From contig NZ_JGYG01000012.1 in the NCBI RefSeq assembly GCF_000740795.1, forward strand, positions 24,879-88,878: DNA of 64,000 nt. The letters are read 5' to 3'. Numbering within the stretch: position 1 is the stretch's first letter; the number at the start of each line of letters is the position of its first letter. The translations under genes and the position numbers were made by a program. A model generated the notes under the pieces. The model was given only the letters and a program-made list of their open reading frames with translations. It was not told the DNA's origin and did no database searches. This document shows positions 1 through 8,565 of this stretch, one piece after another. Source of the DNA: Haematobacter massiliensis. Lineage in GTDB: Bacteria > Pseudomonadota > Alphaproteobacteria > Rhodobacterales > Rhodobacteraceae.

Positions 1-67
1 GGGAGCCAAGGACGAACCGGGCGTACCCTTCGAGGTGCTGGAGGAGCGGCTGAAGCGGCTGGCTTGA
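1..67 (+). CDS. C-terminal fragment of an unidentified protein
   Basis: An open frame runs in from the left edge (first complete codon at position 2) and ends at TGA 65-67. It gives only about 21 residues, rich in Glu, Lys and Arg and ending in ERLKRLA. It converges on pgeF, with 67 bp between the two stop codons. The fragment is too short to assign. It is real in the sense that the reading frame matches the high-GC codon use of its neighbours, but no family can be named. Confidence 0.45.
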   Translation, partial: GAKDEPGVPFEVLEERLKRLA

Positions 68-134
68 GGCGGTCTCGCGTGAAGCGGGTGGCCTGAGGAG
101 GCACCGACGCGAACCGGCTTGGGTGGAAGAAGCC

Positions 135-890
135 CTACAACCGGATGGCGGAGAGAAGGCGGCCATAGTCTGCCTCTCCCGCATGGACGGTACGGCGGTA
201 GGAGAAGAACCGCTCCGGGTCCGAATAGGTGCAATGCCCTGTCCATTCCGCCGCCCCGATTCCCGCTTCGCGGAGACGATGAAGGCCGAAGGCGGGAAGA
301 TCGAACATCATCCTGTCTCCCTTTCCCTGAGCAAAGAACCGGGAATAGGTGCGATCCTCATCCGTGAAAGTGTAGAAGAACTCCGGCCCTACTTCGTAGG
401 CGCGCTGGCTGATCGTGGGGCCGATGACGGCGACCGTATCCGCGCGCCGGGCGCCCAGCGTCTCCATCCGGTCGAGCACGGTTTCCAGCACACCCTCAAG
501 CGCGCCGCGCCAACCCGCATGGGCCGCGCCGATCACGCCAGCCTTCTGATCCGCGAACAGCACCGGCTCACAATCTGCGGTAAGGATGCCGAGAGCGAGG
601 CCCGGCGTTCGGGTTACCATGCCATCGGCGCGGAGCGGCGTCTCCGGCGGTGCCTCCAGGACGACGACATCGGGAGAATGCACCTGGGCGAGCGTCACCA
701 GCGACTGCACCGGCAGTTCCAGTGCCTTGGCGGCGCGCGCCCGGTTGATTGCGACAACTTCCGCCATATCGCTGGAGCCGGGGCCGCAGTTCAGCCCGTG
801 GAATATGCCGGATGACGCACCTCCCTTCCGGGTGAAGAACCCGTGTTTCAGCGGGGCGAGGGCAGGAGAGGTGATCGGGTCGAGCGTCAT
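135..890 (-). CDS. pgeF: Peptidoglycan editing factor PgeF (YfiH/laccase-domain family)
   Basis: 251 aa, the normal length. The family removes wrongly incorporated L-Ser from UDP-MurNAc-peptide precursors in the cytoplasm; older databases call it polyphenol oxidase. The metal/active-site trio is visible: His71 in QVHSPD, Cys107 in TADCEP and His124 in AAHAGWRG. These are the same positions as in E. coli YfiH. The ATG (888-890) overlaps the stop of the upstream methyltransferase as ATGA, so it is the last gene of a coupled lgt / methyltransferase / pgeF operon. A cell-envelope partner for Lgt fits this placement. Confidence 0.93.
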   Translation of the reverse strand: MTLDPITSPALAPLKHGFFTRKGGASSGIFHGLNCGPGSSDMAEVVAINRARAAKALELPVQSLVTLAQVHSPDVVVLEAPPETPLRADGMVTRTPGLALGILTADCEPVLFADQKAGVIGAAHAGWRGALEGVLETVLDRMETLGARRADTVAVIGPTISQRAYEVGPEFFYTFTDEDRTYSRFFAQGKGDRMMFDLPAFGLHRLREAGIGAAEWTGHCTYSDPERFFSYRRTVHAGEADYGRLLSAIRL

Positions 891-1951
891 GCGGTAAATC
901 CGGGGGGCAGGGGGGCGGACTGGGGATAAAGGGCGAGAGCTTTGAACACAGTTCCCATCGCATTGGCCGCGGTCAAGCGCTCCGTTGCCGCCTCATGGCT
1001 GAGGAGGGTATCTCCGCTCATCCGCTGCGCGAGTTGCCGGGCGCGCGCACGGAGGCCGAGCCGCTCCAGGAAGACGCCTTGCTCGACCATCCCGGTTGCA
1101 CGCGCAGGTGGCGCGGCACGGGCCACAGCCTCGAAATCCACATGCGCCGTCAGGTCTGCCAGACCGGGTTCCGAGAGCGGGTTGGTGAAGCGGTGGTTGC
1201 GCACGGCCTGAAGCGTGTCCCCCCGCGAATGCCAGCCGCCATAGTCCACGAAAAGGGCAGTGCCGCCGTGGCGGGCGAGCCGCGCGCCGACCTCCCCCAC
1301 CACGGTGCGCAGGCCCGGACAGAGTTCGACGATATCGCCGGGCCGCGTGTCCGTGATCCGGTCAGCCAGCAGCGAGACGGGCACGGGTGGGGAGAGAGCA
1401 AAGGCGAGCTTGCCGCCCTCTTCCGTCACCATCACCTCCTGCCATCCCGTGGCATGGCGGTGGAACTGCCGGATGGGGAGAGCATCCAGAAACTCGTTGG
1501 CCAGCAGGAAAAGCGGCAGCTCCGGGAGCGTTGCGACACTGTCGTACCACTGCGGCTCATAGCCGGCCAGGGCCGCGCCCTGAGCCGTGCGGAGTGTGGG
1601 GGATGCCTCCATCAGACAGATACGCATCGCCTGGTGCAGCCCCGGCACACCCCGGGTCGCGCGAAGGACGTCGGCCATCAGTGTCCCGCGTCCCGGCCCC
1701 AGCTCCGCCAGCGCGAAGGGAGCGGGCGCGCCCTGATCCAGCCAGCACTGAGCCAGCCACAGACCCAGCAATTCGCCGAACATCTGGCTGATCTCGGGTG
1801 CGGTCACGAAGTCACCGCCCCGCCCGAGAGGGTCGCGGGTGGTATAATAGCCATGGTGCGGGTCGAGCAGGCATTCGGCCATGTAATCGGCAAGCGTGAT
1901 CGGCCCTGTCCGGGCGATCCTGAGCGCGATCTTCCGGCCGAGCGGCGTCAC
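887..1951 (-). CDS. MidA/NDUFAF7-type SAM-dependent methyltransferase
   Basis: 354 aa from a GTG start. The family (COG1565) includes mitochondrial NDUFAF7, which methylates an arginine of a complex I subunit; the bacterial substrate is not established. Visible features: N-terminal [10 protein letters not shown] (about 47-56), the SAM-binding loop ELGPGRGT (about 83-90), and a Rossmann-type core. The GTG (1949-1951) shares GTGA with the lgt stop, which decides the start against a much longer upstream reading in the same frame that would lie across lgt. Its own stop overlaps the pgeF ATG. Confidence 0.88.
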   Translation of the reverse strand: MTPLGRKIALRIARTGPITLADYMAECLLDPHHGYYTTRDPLGRGGDFVTAPEISQMFGELLGLWLAQCWLDQGAPAPFALAELGPGRGTLMADVLRATRGVPGLHQAMRICLMEASPTLRTAQGAALAGYEPQWYDSVATLPELPLFLLANEFLDALPIRQFHRHATGWQEVMVTEEGGKLAFALSPPVPVSLLADRITDTRPGDIVELCPGLRTVVGEVGARLARHGGTALFVDYGGWHSRGDTLQAVRNHRFTNPLSEPGLADLTAHVDFEAVARAAPPARATGMVEQGVFLERLGLRARARQLAQRMSGDTLLSHEAATERLTAANAMGTVFKALALYPQSAPLPPGFTA

Positions 1952-2832
1952 CTTGCCCGCGCTCGCAGGATGAGCAGCAGGCCCACCGCGATCATCGGCA
2001 GCGACAGAAGCTGCCCCATGGAAAGCCCCCAGCCACCGCCGAACTGGACCGCATGACCCAATGGGTTGCCGGGTCCGATGAACTGATGATCCGCCACGCG
2101 GACGAATTCCACGATGAACCGCGCGAGTCCGTAGCCCACGGCAAAGACGCCCATCAGCGCTCCCGGCGTCCTGAGCCAGCCCTTGCGCCAGGCGAGCCAC
2201 AGAAGCAGCGCCCCCAGGATCGCGCCCTCCATCAGCGCTTCGTAGAGCTGCGAGGGGTGACGGGCGCAGGGCAGGCTCCACCCGGGGCAATCCTGCGCTG
2301 CAGCGCCGGGAAAGATCACCGCCCAGGGCAGTTCAGAGGGGCGGCCCCAAAGCTCGGCATTGATGAAGTTGGCGATCCGCCCGAGCATCAGCCCCGGTGG
2401 CGTCGCAACGGCCAGCGCATCGCCGAGCGACAGCGGCGGCACCTTTTCCTTCAGCGCGAACAGCAGCGCGGCCAGCGTCACGCCGATCAGCCCGCCGTGG
2501 AAGGACATACCCCCCTCCCATACGCGCAGGATCTCCGCCGGATGCGCAAGATAATAGCCCGGCTGGTAGAACAGCACGAAGCCAAGCCGTCCGCCAAGCA
2601 GGACGCCGAAGATGATCCATGTGAGCAGCCGTTCCACCTGCTCCGCCGTCATCGGTGCGGTGTCGTGGGGCCAGAGGTCGGGCCTGCGGATCAACGCGAC
2701 GATCATCCGCCATCCGATCAGCAGCCCTGCGATATAGGCAAGGGCGTACCAACGGAGCGCCAAGTTAAAACCACCAATGGTAACGGAGAAGATCTCCGGC
2801 GAAATGTCGGGGAAGGGGAGCACGGCCTGCAT
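1948..2832 (-). CDS. lgt: Prolipoprotein diacylglyceryl transferase Lgt
   Basis: 294 aa, typical length. Transfers diacylglycerol from phosphatidylglycerol to the lipobox cysteine of prolipoproteins in the inner membrane, the first step of lipoprotein maturation (lnt, at 30.7 kb, does the last). About seven hydrophobic segments are present. The Lgt signature is at about 150-164 ([15 protein letters not shown]), and the conserved SFHGGLIG is at about 110-117. The frame stays open upstream to 3456, but [14 protein letters not shown] is the usual Lgt beginning, and the extension would run antisense through the ubiK-like gene. First gene of the lgt operon. Confidence 0.95.
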   Translation of the reverse strand: MQAVLPFPDISPEIFSVTIGGFNLALRWYALAYIAGLLIGWRMIVALIRRPDLWPHDTAPMTAEQVERLLTWIIFGVLLGGRLGFVLFYQPGYYLAHPAEILRVWEGGMSFHGGLIGVTLAALLFALKEKVPPLSLGDALAVATPPGLMLGRIANFINAELWGRPSELPWAVIFPGAAAQDCPGWSLPCARHPSQLYEALMEGAILGALLLWLAWRKGWLRTPGALMGVFAVGYGLARFIVEFVRVADHQFIGPGNPLGHAVQFGGGWGLSMGQLLSLPMIAVGLLLILRARAR

Positions 2833-2992
2833 GAGGGCCTTCCTTCCCGCTTGTCCACGGCAAGTCAAGGTGACGCGCGCGATATGCGTGGCTGCGCCGC
2901 AGGATCGGCGCGGGGGCGGGGCTATCTTCGGCGTCCGGCTTGTGCATGGGGCGCACGCGTCCATATAAGAGAAACCTGTCAAGGAGGCCCTG

Positions 2993-3295
2993 ATGCAGAC
3001 CCGTAACCGCATTTTCGACGATCTGTCGCAGCTCATGACCAACGCCATGGGCGTGGCGCAGGGTGCGCGGTCGGAGGCTGAGACAGCCATGAAGGGCTGG
3101 GTCGACCGCTTCCTTGCCGATCGTGATCTCGTGACGCGGGAAGAATTCGACGCCGTTCGCGCCATGGCACAAAAGGCGCGCGAGGAAAACGCCGCGCTCA
3201 AGGCGCGGCTCGACGCTCTGGAGGCCCGCTTCGCGGAGGCGGCCCAACGCGCGGAGCCTGAACTCCCTCCGAACGCCGACGCGCCAGACGCCTGA
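2993..3295 (+). CDS. ubiK: Ubiquinone-biosynthesis accessory factor UbiK family (BMFP/YqiC)
   Basis: 100 aa. Family members are small membrane-fusogenic coiled-coil proteins; UbiK helps aerobic ubiquinone synthesis by linking the Ubi complex to the membrane. An amphipathic N-terminus ([19 protein letters not shown]) is followed by [21 protein letters not shown] and an Ala/Glu/Arg heptad coiled coil to about residue 85, then a Pro-rich end. Ribosome-binding site AAGGAGG lies upstream of ATG 2993. It diverges from lgt with about 160 bp between the starts. The family call is strong; the ubiquinone role in this organism is inferred. Confidence 0.85.
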   Translation: MQTRNRIFDDLSQLMTNAMGVAQGARSEAETAMKGWVDRFLADRDLVTREEFDAVRAMAQKAREENAALKARLDALEARFAEAAQRAEPELPPNADAPDA

Positions 3296-4083
3296 GCGCC
3301 GCCGTTGCGGAGGCGGATATTACGCACCCGCGGTGCGTGATCCTGCGTGCATGAGGCGGCGGTTCGGTCCCCCTCCTTGCGAAAGTCATGGCTGGCGAAG
3401 GCCCTGCCGATCTCCGGTACTGTGATTGGCATTAACGGTGGCTGTCGGCTGGTCACTCTGCGACCCCGTTCGCCGTTTCAAGGACACATGCCTTCCTGCA
3501 TCGCGACGTTGGATGATCGGGTCGCCGCCACGTTGTTAGGCGTTCCCTTCCGGCAAAGCGTCAGCAACGGCGCTCGTGCAAGATCGCGCTCGCAGGATGG
3601 AAGCCGTTCCGGGCGGGAGTTCTGAAAAGCATTTCAGGCACATCCGGCGGCGGAGATCTTCTACACATTGTCGAGGCGCGTTCGGGAAACCGCAAGTCTC
3701 GGTGCGTACCCGGAGCGGTTTGCCGGCCTTGGGCTTAGCCCCGGACCGATGCCCGGCTTTCTGGCCGCCCGACAAGGGCCGGGATGTTTCGGATGCGGCT
3801 CCATGACCGCGTCATGGCCCAATGAGCGATTCCCTTTAATTGAGCAGAGTCCGGCGCCTGTCGGGGGGTATTTTTCCTCCCTTCCTCCACCTCTGCCTAT
3901 CCATAGCCTTACCCACAGGATTTTGCGGTTCATCCACGACTGTCACCGAAATATCGCTTTACAGAATGGGTCATTAACCGCACCATATCTGGTAGAAAGA
4001 GTTGGCTCCTCCCGCTCCTTCTTGTCGGACACCCAGCGTCTTGTGGGGTCTTTCCCCCAACGCCAATTCAAAGAGGTCGGGCC
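3296..4083. other. Gene-free stretch of about 790 bp
   Basis: No frame here has convincing coding character; the open frames present are Arg/Pro/Ser-rich shadows. The left end holds a short palindrome (listed separately). The right third, from about 3830, is clearly more AT-rich than its surroundings and leads into the YbjN gene, so a promoter there is likely, but no clean -35/-10 pair can be assigned. Confidence 0.5.
3322..3338. repeat. Short perfect palindrome, 7-bp arms
   Basis: Arms ACGCACC and GGTGCGT are separated by CGC, a few bases after the ubiK stop. No T-run follows, so a classical intrinsic terminator is not supported. Similar GGTGCGT/ACGCACC palindromes are, to my knowledge, frequent between genes in Rhodobacterales, so it could be a copy of a dispersed intergenic repeat or a transcript 3' end. 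Confidence 0.45.
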
Positions 4084-4587
4084 ATGTCGCTATCCGAGGA
4101 CTTCATCGACAGCACGGAAATCCACCCGATCGACATCGTGGAAACGCTGGCCGAATACCGCGACTGGGACTTTGAGCGTGTGGCGGAGGATCAGATCGCC
4201 ATGACGGTGGAGGGGCAGTGGCGGAGCTATTCCATCACCCTCGCCTGGTCGCCGCAGGATGAGGTGCTGCGCCTGCTCTGCACCTTCGAGATGGACCCGC
4301 CGGAAGGCCGCTCTGCGGATCTGCATGACCTGCTGAACCTTGTGAACGATCAGTGCTGGACGGGCGCCTTCGCCTATTGGGCGGAGCAACGGCTGATGGT
4401 CTGGCGCTACGGGCTCGTGCTGACCGGCGGGCAGGTGGCGGGGCCGGAGCAGATCGACAGGATGATCGCCACGGCCGTGCTGGCGGCAGAGCGCTACTAC
4501 CCGGCGTTCCAGCTTGTCGGCTGGGGAGACCGCAGCGCGAAGGAAGCCCTTCAGGTCGCCATTGCCGAGGCTTACGGTCGCGCCTAG
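4084..4587 (+). CDS. YbjN domain-containing protein
   Basis: 167 aa, one YbjN-like fold (a secretion-chaperone-like alpha/beta domain) covering nearly the whole chain. Conserved-looking segments are YRDWDFERVAEDQIAMTVEG near the N-terminus and WTGAFAYW followed by LMVWRYGLVL in the middle. No signal peptide or membrane segment. YbjN proteins have been linked to motility, stress and exopolysaccharide phenotypes in enterics, but no biochemical role is settled. It lies 33 bp upstream of proC on the same strand and is probably co-transcribed with proC and csaA. Confidence 0.85.
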   Translation: MSLSEDFIDSTEIHPIDIVETLAEYRDWDFERVAEDQIAMTVEGQWRSYSITLAWSPQDEVLRLLCTFEMDPPEGRSADLHDLLNLVNDQCWTGAFAYWAEQRLMVWRYGLVLTGGQVAGPEQIDRMIATAVLAAERYYPAFQLVGWGDRSAKEALQVAIAEAYGRA

Positions 4588-4620
4588 TCTCTGCGCCGTC
4601 TGACGGATGGAGACGGCGGA

Positions 4621-5433
4621 ATGAAGATGGATGAGCTTTCGGCGCGCGGCCTCGTGCTGCTCGGATGCGGAAAGATGGGGTCGGCGATGCTGGAAGGCTG
4701 GCTGACTCGTGGGCTGGCGCCAGCAGGGGTGACGGTCATAGACCCGCGCCCCTCCGACTGGCTGAAGAAGACCGGCGTCCATCTTGGCAGCGATCTGCCC
4801 CCCGCGCCGGCCATCGTGCTCATCGCCGTGAAGCCGCAGATGATGGCCGAGGCGCTCCCGGTTCTGAAGCCGCTCGGGGAAGGCGAGACCTTGTTCGTCT
4901 CCGTCGCTGCGGGCACGCCCATCAGTCATTATGAAAACGTGCTGGGCGGGGCGACGCCGATCATCCGCGCGATGCCGAATACGCCGGCTGCCATCGGACG
5001 CGGGATCACCGCCTTGATCGGCAACGGGGCGGCGACAGAGGCTCACCTCGCGCTGGCCGAGAGCCTGCTCTCCGCCGTTGGCGAAACCGTGCGGCTGCAG
5101 GAGGAGAGCCAGATGGATGCGGTCACCGCCGTCTCCGGTTCCGGCCCGGCCTATGTGTTCCACCTGATCGAGGCCCTGGCGGCGGCGGGAGAGGCGGAGG
5201 GGCTACCCTCCGAGCTTGCCATGCAGCTCGCCACGGCGACCGTTGCGGGCGCAGGCGCGCTGGCTATGGAAAGCGGTGAAACACCGACCCAGCTTCGCAT
5301 CAATGTCACCAGTCCGAACGGCACCACCGCTGCCGCGCTTCAGGTGCTCATGGATGAGGAAACCGGGTTCCCGCCGCTTCTTCGCCGTGCGGTAAAGGCC
5401 GCCGCCGACCGCTCCCGCGAGCTGGCTCGATGA
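4621..5433 (+). CDS. proC: Pyrroline-5-carboxylate reductase ProC
   Basis: 270 aa, the usual size. Catalyses NAD(P)H-dependent reduction of pyrroline-5-carboxylate to L-proline, the last step of proline synthesis. The Rossmann nucleotide loop LLGCGKMGSAML is at about 13-24, the P5CR body motif RAMPNTPAAIGRG is in the middle, and the signature NVTSPNGTTAAAL is near the C-terminus. ATG 4621 is preceded by GGAG at a good distance; ATG 4627 is an in-frame alternative. The stop overlaps the csaA-like start as ATGA. Confidence 0.96.
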   Translation: MKMDELSARGLVLLGCGKMGSAMLEGWLTRGLAPAGVTVIDPRPSDWLKKTGVHLGSDLPPAPAIVLIAVKPQMMAEALPVLKPLGEGETLFVSVAAGTPISHYENVLGGATPIIRAMPNTPAAIGRGITALIGNGAATEAHLALAESLLSAVGETVRLQEESQMDAVTAVSGSGPAYVFHLIEALAAAGEAEGLPSELAMQLATATVAGAGALAMESGETPTQLRINVTSPNGTTAAALQVLMDEETGFPPLLRRAVKAAADRSRELAR

Positions 5434-5783
5434 GCGGCGGTCGTGCAGCGGAGATCGGCTGGGAGGATTTCGCGAAGGTGGATATCCGCGTCGGCCGGAT
5501 CGTCCGGGCCGAGCCCTACCCGGAAGCGCGCAAGCCTGCCATCAAGCTCTGGGTCGATCTTGGGCCGGAGATCGGCGAGAAACGCTCCTCCGCGCAGATC
5601 ACCGACCATTATACGCCGGACTCGCTGGTGGGCCGCAGGGTGATGGCCGTGGTCAACTTTCCGCCGCGCCAGATCGGCAAGGTGATGTCGGAGGTTCTGG
5701 TGCTGGGCGTGCCTGATGGTGCGGGCGGTGTGGTGCTGATCGCCCCCGATCAGGACGTGCCGCTCGGCGGGCGGCTTTACTGA
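5430..5783 (+). CDS. csaA: CsaA-like tRNA-binding domain protein
   Basis: 117 aa, a single OB-fold tRNA-binding domain as in CsaA and the C-terminus of MetRS. The typical opening FAKVDIRVGRIVRAEPYPEARKP is split here across residues 14-36, and RSSAQIT and VNFPPRQIGKVMSEVL follow. CsaA has been described as a secretion chaperone in Bacillus; the alphaproteobacterial role is not known. It is translationally coupled to proC by a 4-bp ATGA overlap. Confidence 0.85.
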   Translation: MSGGRAAEIGWEDFAKVDIRVGRIVRAEPYPEARKPAIKLWVDLGPEIGEKRSSAQITDHYTPDSLVGRRVMAVVNFPPRQIGKVMSEVLVLGVPDGAGGVVLIAPDQDVPLGGRLY

Positions 5784-5885
5784 GCTCCGCCGTGGCAGGG
5801 TTGCCGATGGCCGGCGCATATCTTTTTGCCCGGCCCTCTTCTCATTGAGCCGCGAAACTCGCGACCGGGAGCAGCGGACCGCCTG

Positions 5886-6884
5886 CTATTCCAGCAGGCC
5901 CGCTTCGCGATAGTACCGCTCCGCTCCCGGGTGGAGCGGGATCTGAAGCATGTCGAGCGCGGTTTCGATGGAGATGTCGACACCCTGTGATGGCCCGTTG
6001 TCCAAGGCCGCCCTCGTCTTGTCGTTCCAGAGCGCGCGGGTCAGGGCATAGACCATTTCCTCCGGCTCATCTGCGGTGGTGACCCAGACCGCGCCGAGAG
6101 CGAGAGTAGGGATATCCTCCTCGATACCTTCATAGGTCCCGCCGGGAATCACTCCCTCTCCCAGAAAGCCGAGATCGACGGCCAACGCCTCGGCCGGAAA
6201 CCCCTCCAGAGGAACGAGCGCCAGATGCGTCTTCTCCGCCAGCGTCGCGATGAAGGGCGCAGGGAACCCGCCGACGAAGAAAAAGGCATCCAGATCCCCC
6301 GCCGCCACTTGCGCAGCGGCCTCGCGCGCGGCCATGGGCAGGAGCGTGACGGCCTCCCGAGGTACATCCCATGCGGAAAGCACAAGTTGCGCATCGAAGG
6401 CCGTTCCGGAGCCGGATTCGCCCGGTGAAACCCGCCGGCCCTTCAGATCCGCTGGAGAACGGATGCCGCTATCGGCACGGGTGACGAGATGGATGCTTTC
6501 GCTGTGCAGCGTGGCGATGGCACGAAGATTACCGACTGCCTCCCGCCCGTCCCACAGACCGGTGCCGGTTTCCGCCCAGGTTGCCACGTCGGACTGGACG
6601 ATGCCGGAATCCGCCTTTCCGCTCGCCAGGGCCTCTATATTCGCGACCGATCCGGTGGAGGTCGTTGCCTCAACGCTTACGCCCGGGACGCCGCAATCCA
6701 ACGGGTCAGGACAGTCGGCCTCCGCGTTCGGGCCGGAGACGGCGGTGGCGATGGTCTGTCCGATGGGGTAGTAGCTGCCGCCTTCCTCCCCCGTCGTTAT
6801 GGTGAAGGTGGTTCCCGCACTGGCGATGCCTCCCGCGAGGGTTGCTGCCAGAAGTGCCAGAAGTCCGCGTCGCATGGCCGCCAT
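5886..6884 (-). CDS. TAXI-family TRAP transporter solute-binding protein
   Basis: 332 aa with an N-terminal signal peptide (RRGLLALLAATLAGGIASAG) and the TAXI-family opening ITTGEEGGSYYPIGQTIA. The middle has SGKADSGIVQSDVA and the later GRRVSPGESGSGT, as in other periplasmic TAXI receptors. Such proteins feed substrates (often dicarboxylates or amino acids) to a TRAP permease of fused DctQM type. No permease gene is present in the window, so it is an orphan here and its ligand cannot be inferred. ATG 6875 is an alternative start. It converges with csaA across a 100-bp gap. Confidence 0.88.
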   Translation of the reverse strand: MAAMRRGLLALLAATLAGGIASAGTTFTITTGEEGGSYYPIGQTIATAVSGPNAEADCPDPLDCGVPGVSVEATTSTGSVANIEALASGKADSGIVQSDVATWAETGTGLWDGREAVGNLRAIATLHSESIHLVTRADSGIRSPADLKGRRVSPGESGSGTAFDAQLVLSAWDVPREAVTLLPMAAREAAAQVAAGDLDAFFFVGGFPAPFIATLAEKTHLALVPLEGFPAEALAVDLGFLGEGVIPGGTYEGIEEDIPTLALGAVWVTTADEPEEMVYALTRALWNDKTRAALDNGPSQGVDISIETALDMLQIPLHPGAERYYREAGLLE

Positions 6885-7006
6885 CCCCGCTTGTCTTTTT
6901 TGCCAAGGGAGCAGTCTCCGCCGGGAAACTCAACGCCAAAGATGGCGCGGCGGCGGATCTTCACTGTCGCTTGTGCAGGGGCTCGTGTGCAGGGCTGGTC
7001 CCGAGG

Positions 7007-7312
7007 CTAGTGCCTGATCTCTACCCGTTGCCGCAGGGCACCTGTCGCAAGGTCGAAGATCAGAATCTCGTTCTCCGCCGTCACGACCGCATACCAGTCC
7101 GGCCCTTGCGTAAAGGCGATTGGGGTCGTTCCGTCCGGGAGCGTGACCGTCGCCGGCAGAGGTGGCGGTGCCGCGCGGTGCGGCAGGCGGGTGACAAGCA
7201 GCGCCACGATCGTTATCACGCCGATAATCAGCGTTGCCGTCAGCACGGTGACCAGCAGTTTCAGAAAACGCAGGCTCGGGGGCAGCGCCTCCGGGGGGGG
7301 AGCATCATCCAT
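7007..7312 (-). CDS. DUF6476-type single-pass membrane protein
   Basis: 101 aa. One strong transmembrane helix at about 18-42 (FLKLLVTVLTATLIIGVITI) is followed by an exported domain that ends DLATGALRQRVEIRH. It looks like the DUF6476 family, small conserved Rhodobacterales proteins of unknown role. A longer open frame exists, but GGAGG sits 5 bp before the ATG at 7310-7312, which is decisive. This ATG overlaps the ATG of the divergent pseudouridine synthase gene (see findings). Confidence 0.8.
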   Translation of the reverse strand: MDDAPPPEALPPSLRFLKLLVTVLTATLIIGVITIVALLVTRLPHRAAPPPLPATVTLPDGTTPIAFTQGPDWYAVVTAENEILIFDLATGALRQRVEIRH

Positions 7313-8360
7313 GTCGGCCTCCAGTTCAGCGCCATCGGGCAGGGTTCTCTCCGTTCTGATCGGAGAGGCTCCGCCCGCGCGTCTTGATAAGGCGCTCGCT
7401 CGCGACGTGCCAGAGGGGGAGGCGCTCTCACGCTCCCGCCTTGCGCGGCTCATTGCCGCCGGCGCCGTGCGGCGCGGGGAGGAGGCGCTGACCGATATCT
7501 CTGCCCGTGTGGCGGCGGGTGATGAGATCACCATCCTGCTCGACCCGCCCGAGGAGCTGGAAACGCTGCCGGAGGCGATCCCCCTTGTGGTGATCTGGGA
7601 GGACGATGACCTGATCGTGGTGGACAAGCCCGCGGGCATGGTCGTCCACCCCGCACCCGGCTCCACTTCGGGGACGCTGGTGAACGCGCTGCTCCACCAT
7701 TGCGGCGACAGCCTCTCCGGCATCGGGGGGGCGCGGCGGCCGGGCATCGTTCACCGGATCGACAAGGAAACCTCCGGCCTGCTCGTCGTCGCCAAGACCG
7801 ACCGTGCCCATCACGGCCTTGCCCGGCAGTTCGAGGCCCATACCGTCCACCGGCATTACCGCGCGCTGGTTCATGGTGTTCCCGACGCCGCCGATCCCCG
7901 GCTCCGGGGTGTCCGGGGCGTGGGATTTGAGCCGGGGGGCATTCTGCGCATCGTGACCGGTATCGACCGCCACCGCACCGACCGTCAGCGTCAGGCGGTC
8001 ACCTTCACCGGGGGCCGCCACGCGGTGACCCGCGCGCGTGTAGAGGAGCGCTTTGGCCAGCCGCCCGTCATCGCGCTGATGGACTGCTGGCTGGAAACCG
8101 GACGGACCCACCAGATCCGCGTTCATCTGGCCCATGCAGGGCACGGGCTGGTCGGGGACCCGGTCTATGGCGGGCGTCGCAAGGCTTCTGCCCGCGCACT
8201 GGGCCCTGAGATCGCAGCGGCAGTCGACGCCTTCCCGCGGCAGGCGCTCCATGCGGCGACGCTGGGATTCACACATCCGGCAACCGGTGAGGATCTCGCC
8301 TTCGAATCGCCGCTGCCTGAGGACATGGCGATTTTGGTCGGCCTTCTGCGTGGCGAGTGA
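7311..8360 (+). CDS. rluD: RluA/RluD-family 23S rRNA pseudouridine synthase
   Basis: 349 aa. An S4 RNA-binding domain at about 22-80 (LDKALARDVPEGEALSRSRL) is followed by the catalytic domain, with Asp151 in IVHRIDKETSGLLV and the downstream TGRTHQIRVHLAHAGHGLVGD motif. RluD makes three pseudouridines in helix 69 of 23S rRNA; RluA/RluC-type specificity cannot be excluded from sequence alone. GGGGAG stands 8 bp before ATG 7311. Upstream in-frame starts as far back as 7143 would run antisense through the DUF6476 gene and are less likely. Confidence 0.88.
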   Translation: MSASSSAPSGRVLSVLIGEAPPARLDKALARDVPEGEALSRSRLARLIAAGAVRRGEEALTDISARVAAGDEITILLDPPEELETLPEAIPLVVIWEDDDLIVVDKPAGMVVHPAPGSTSGTLVNALLHHCGDSLSGIGGARRPGIVHRIDKETSGLLVVAKTDRAHHGLARQFEAHTVHRHYRALVHGVPDAADPRLRGVRGVGFEPGGILRIVTGIDRHRTDRQRQAVTFTGGRHAVTRARVEERFGQPPVIALMDCWLETGRTHQIRVHLAHAGHGLVGDPVYGGRRKASARALGPEIAAAVDAFPRQALHAATLGFTHPATGEDLAFESPLPEDMAILVGLLRGE

Positions 8361-8565
8361 CGTGTCTGTTGCTCCAGCGGCTCCCCGCGCCTGCAGAGCG
8401 CCGCATGGGGAGAATTCTGAATAGAGCAGGGCTGCCGGAGAGACACTTGTCCTGCACCGCCGCCCCGATCCGCAAGCTCATATCGTGAGCAAGGCAGCCT
8501 TCGCCACCGACAGTTGGTCACCCGCGCAAGCGGCGCCATATATTCGATGAACCGTGCGGAGTGCC

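Noticed and set aside
5784..5885. Terminator between csaA and the TAXI gene
   Set aside because: GGCCGG/CCGGCC can pair but the loop holds the T-run, so it is not a proper terminator.
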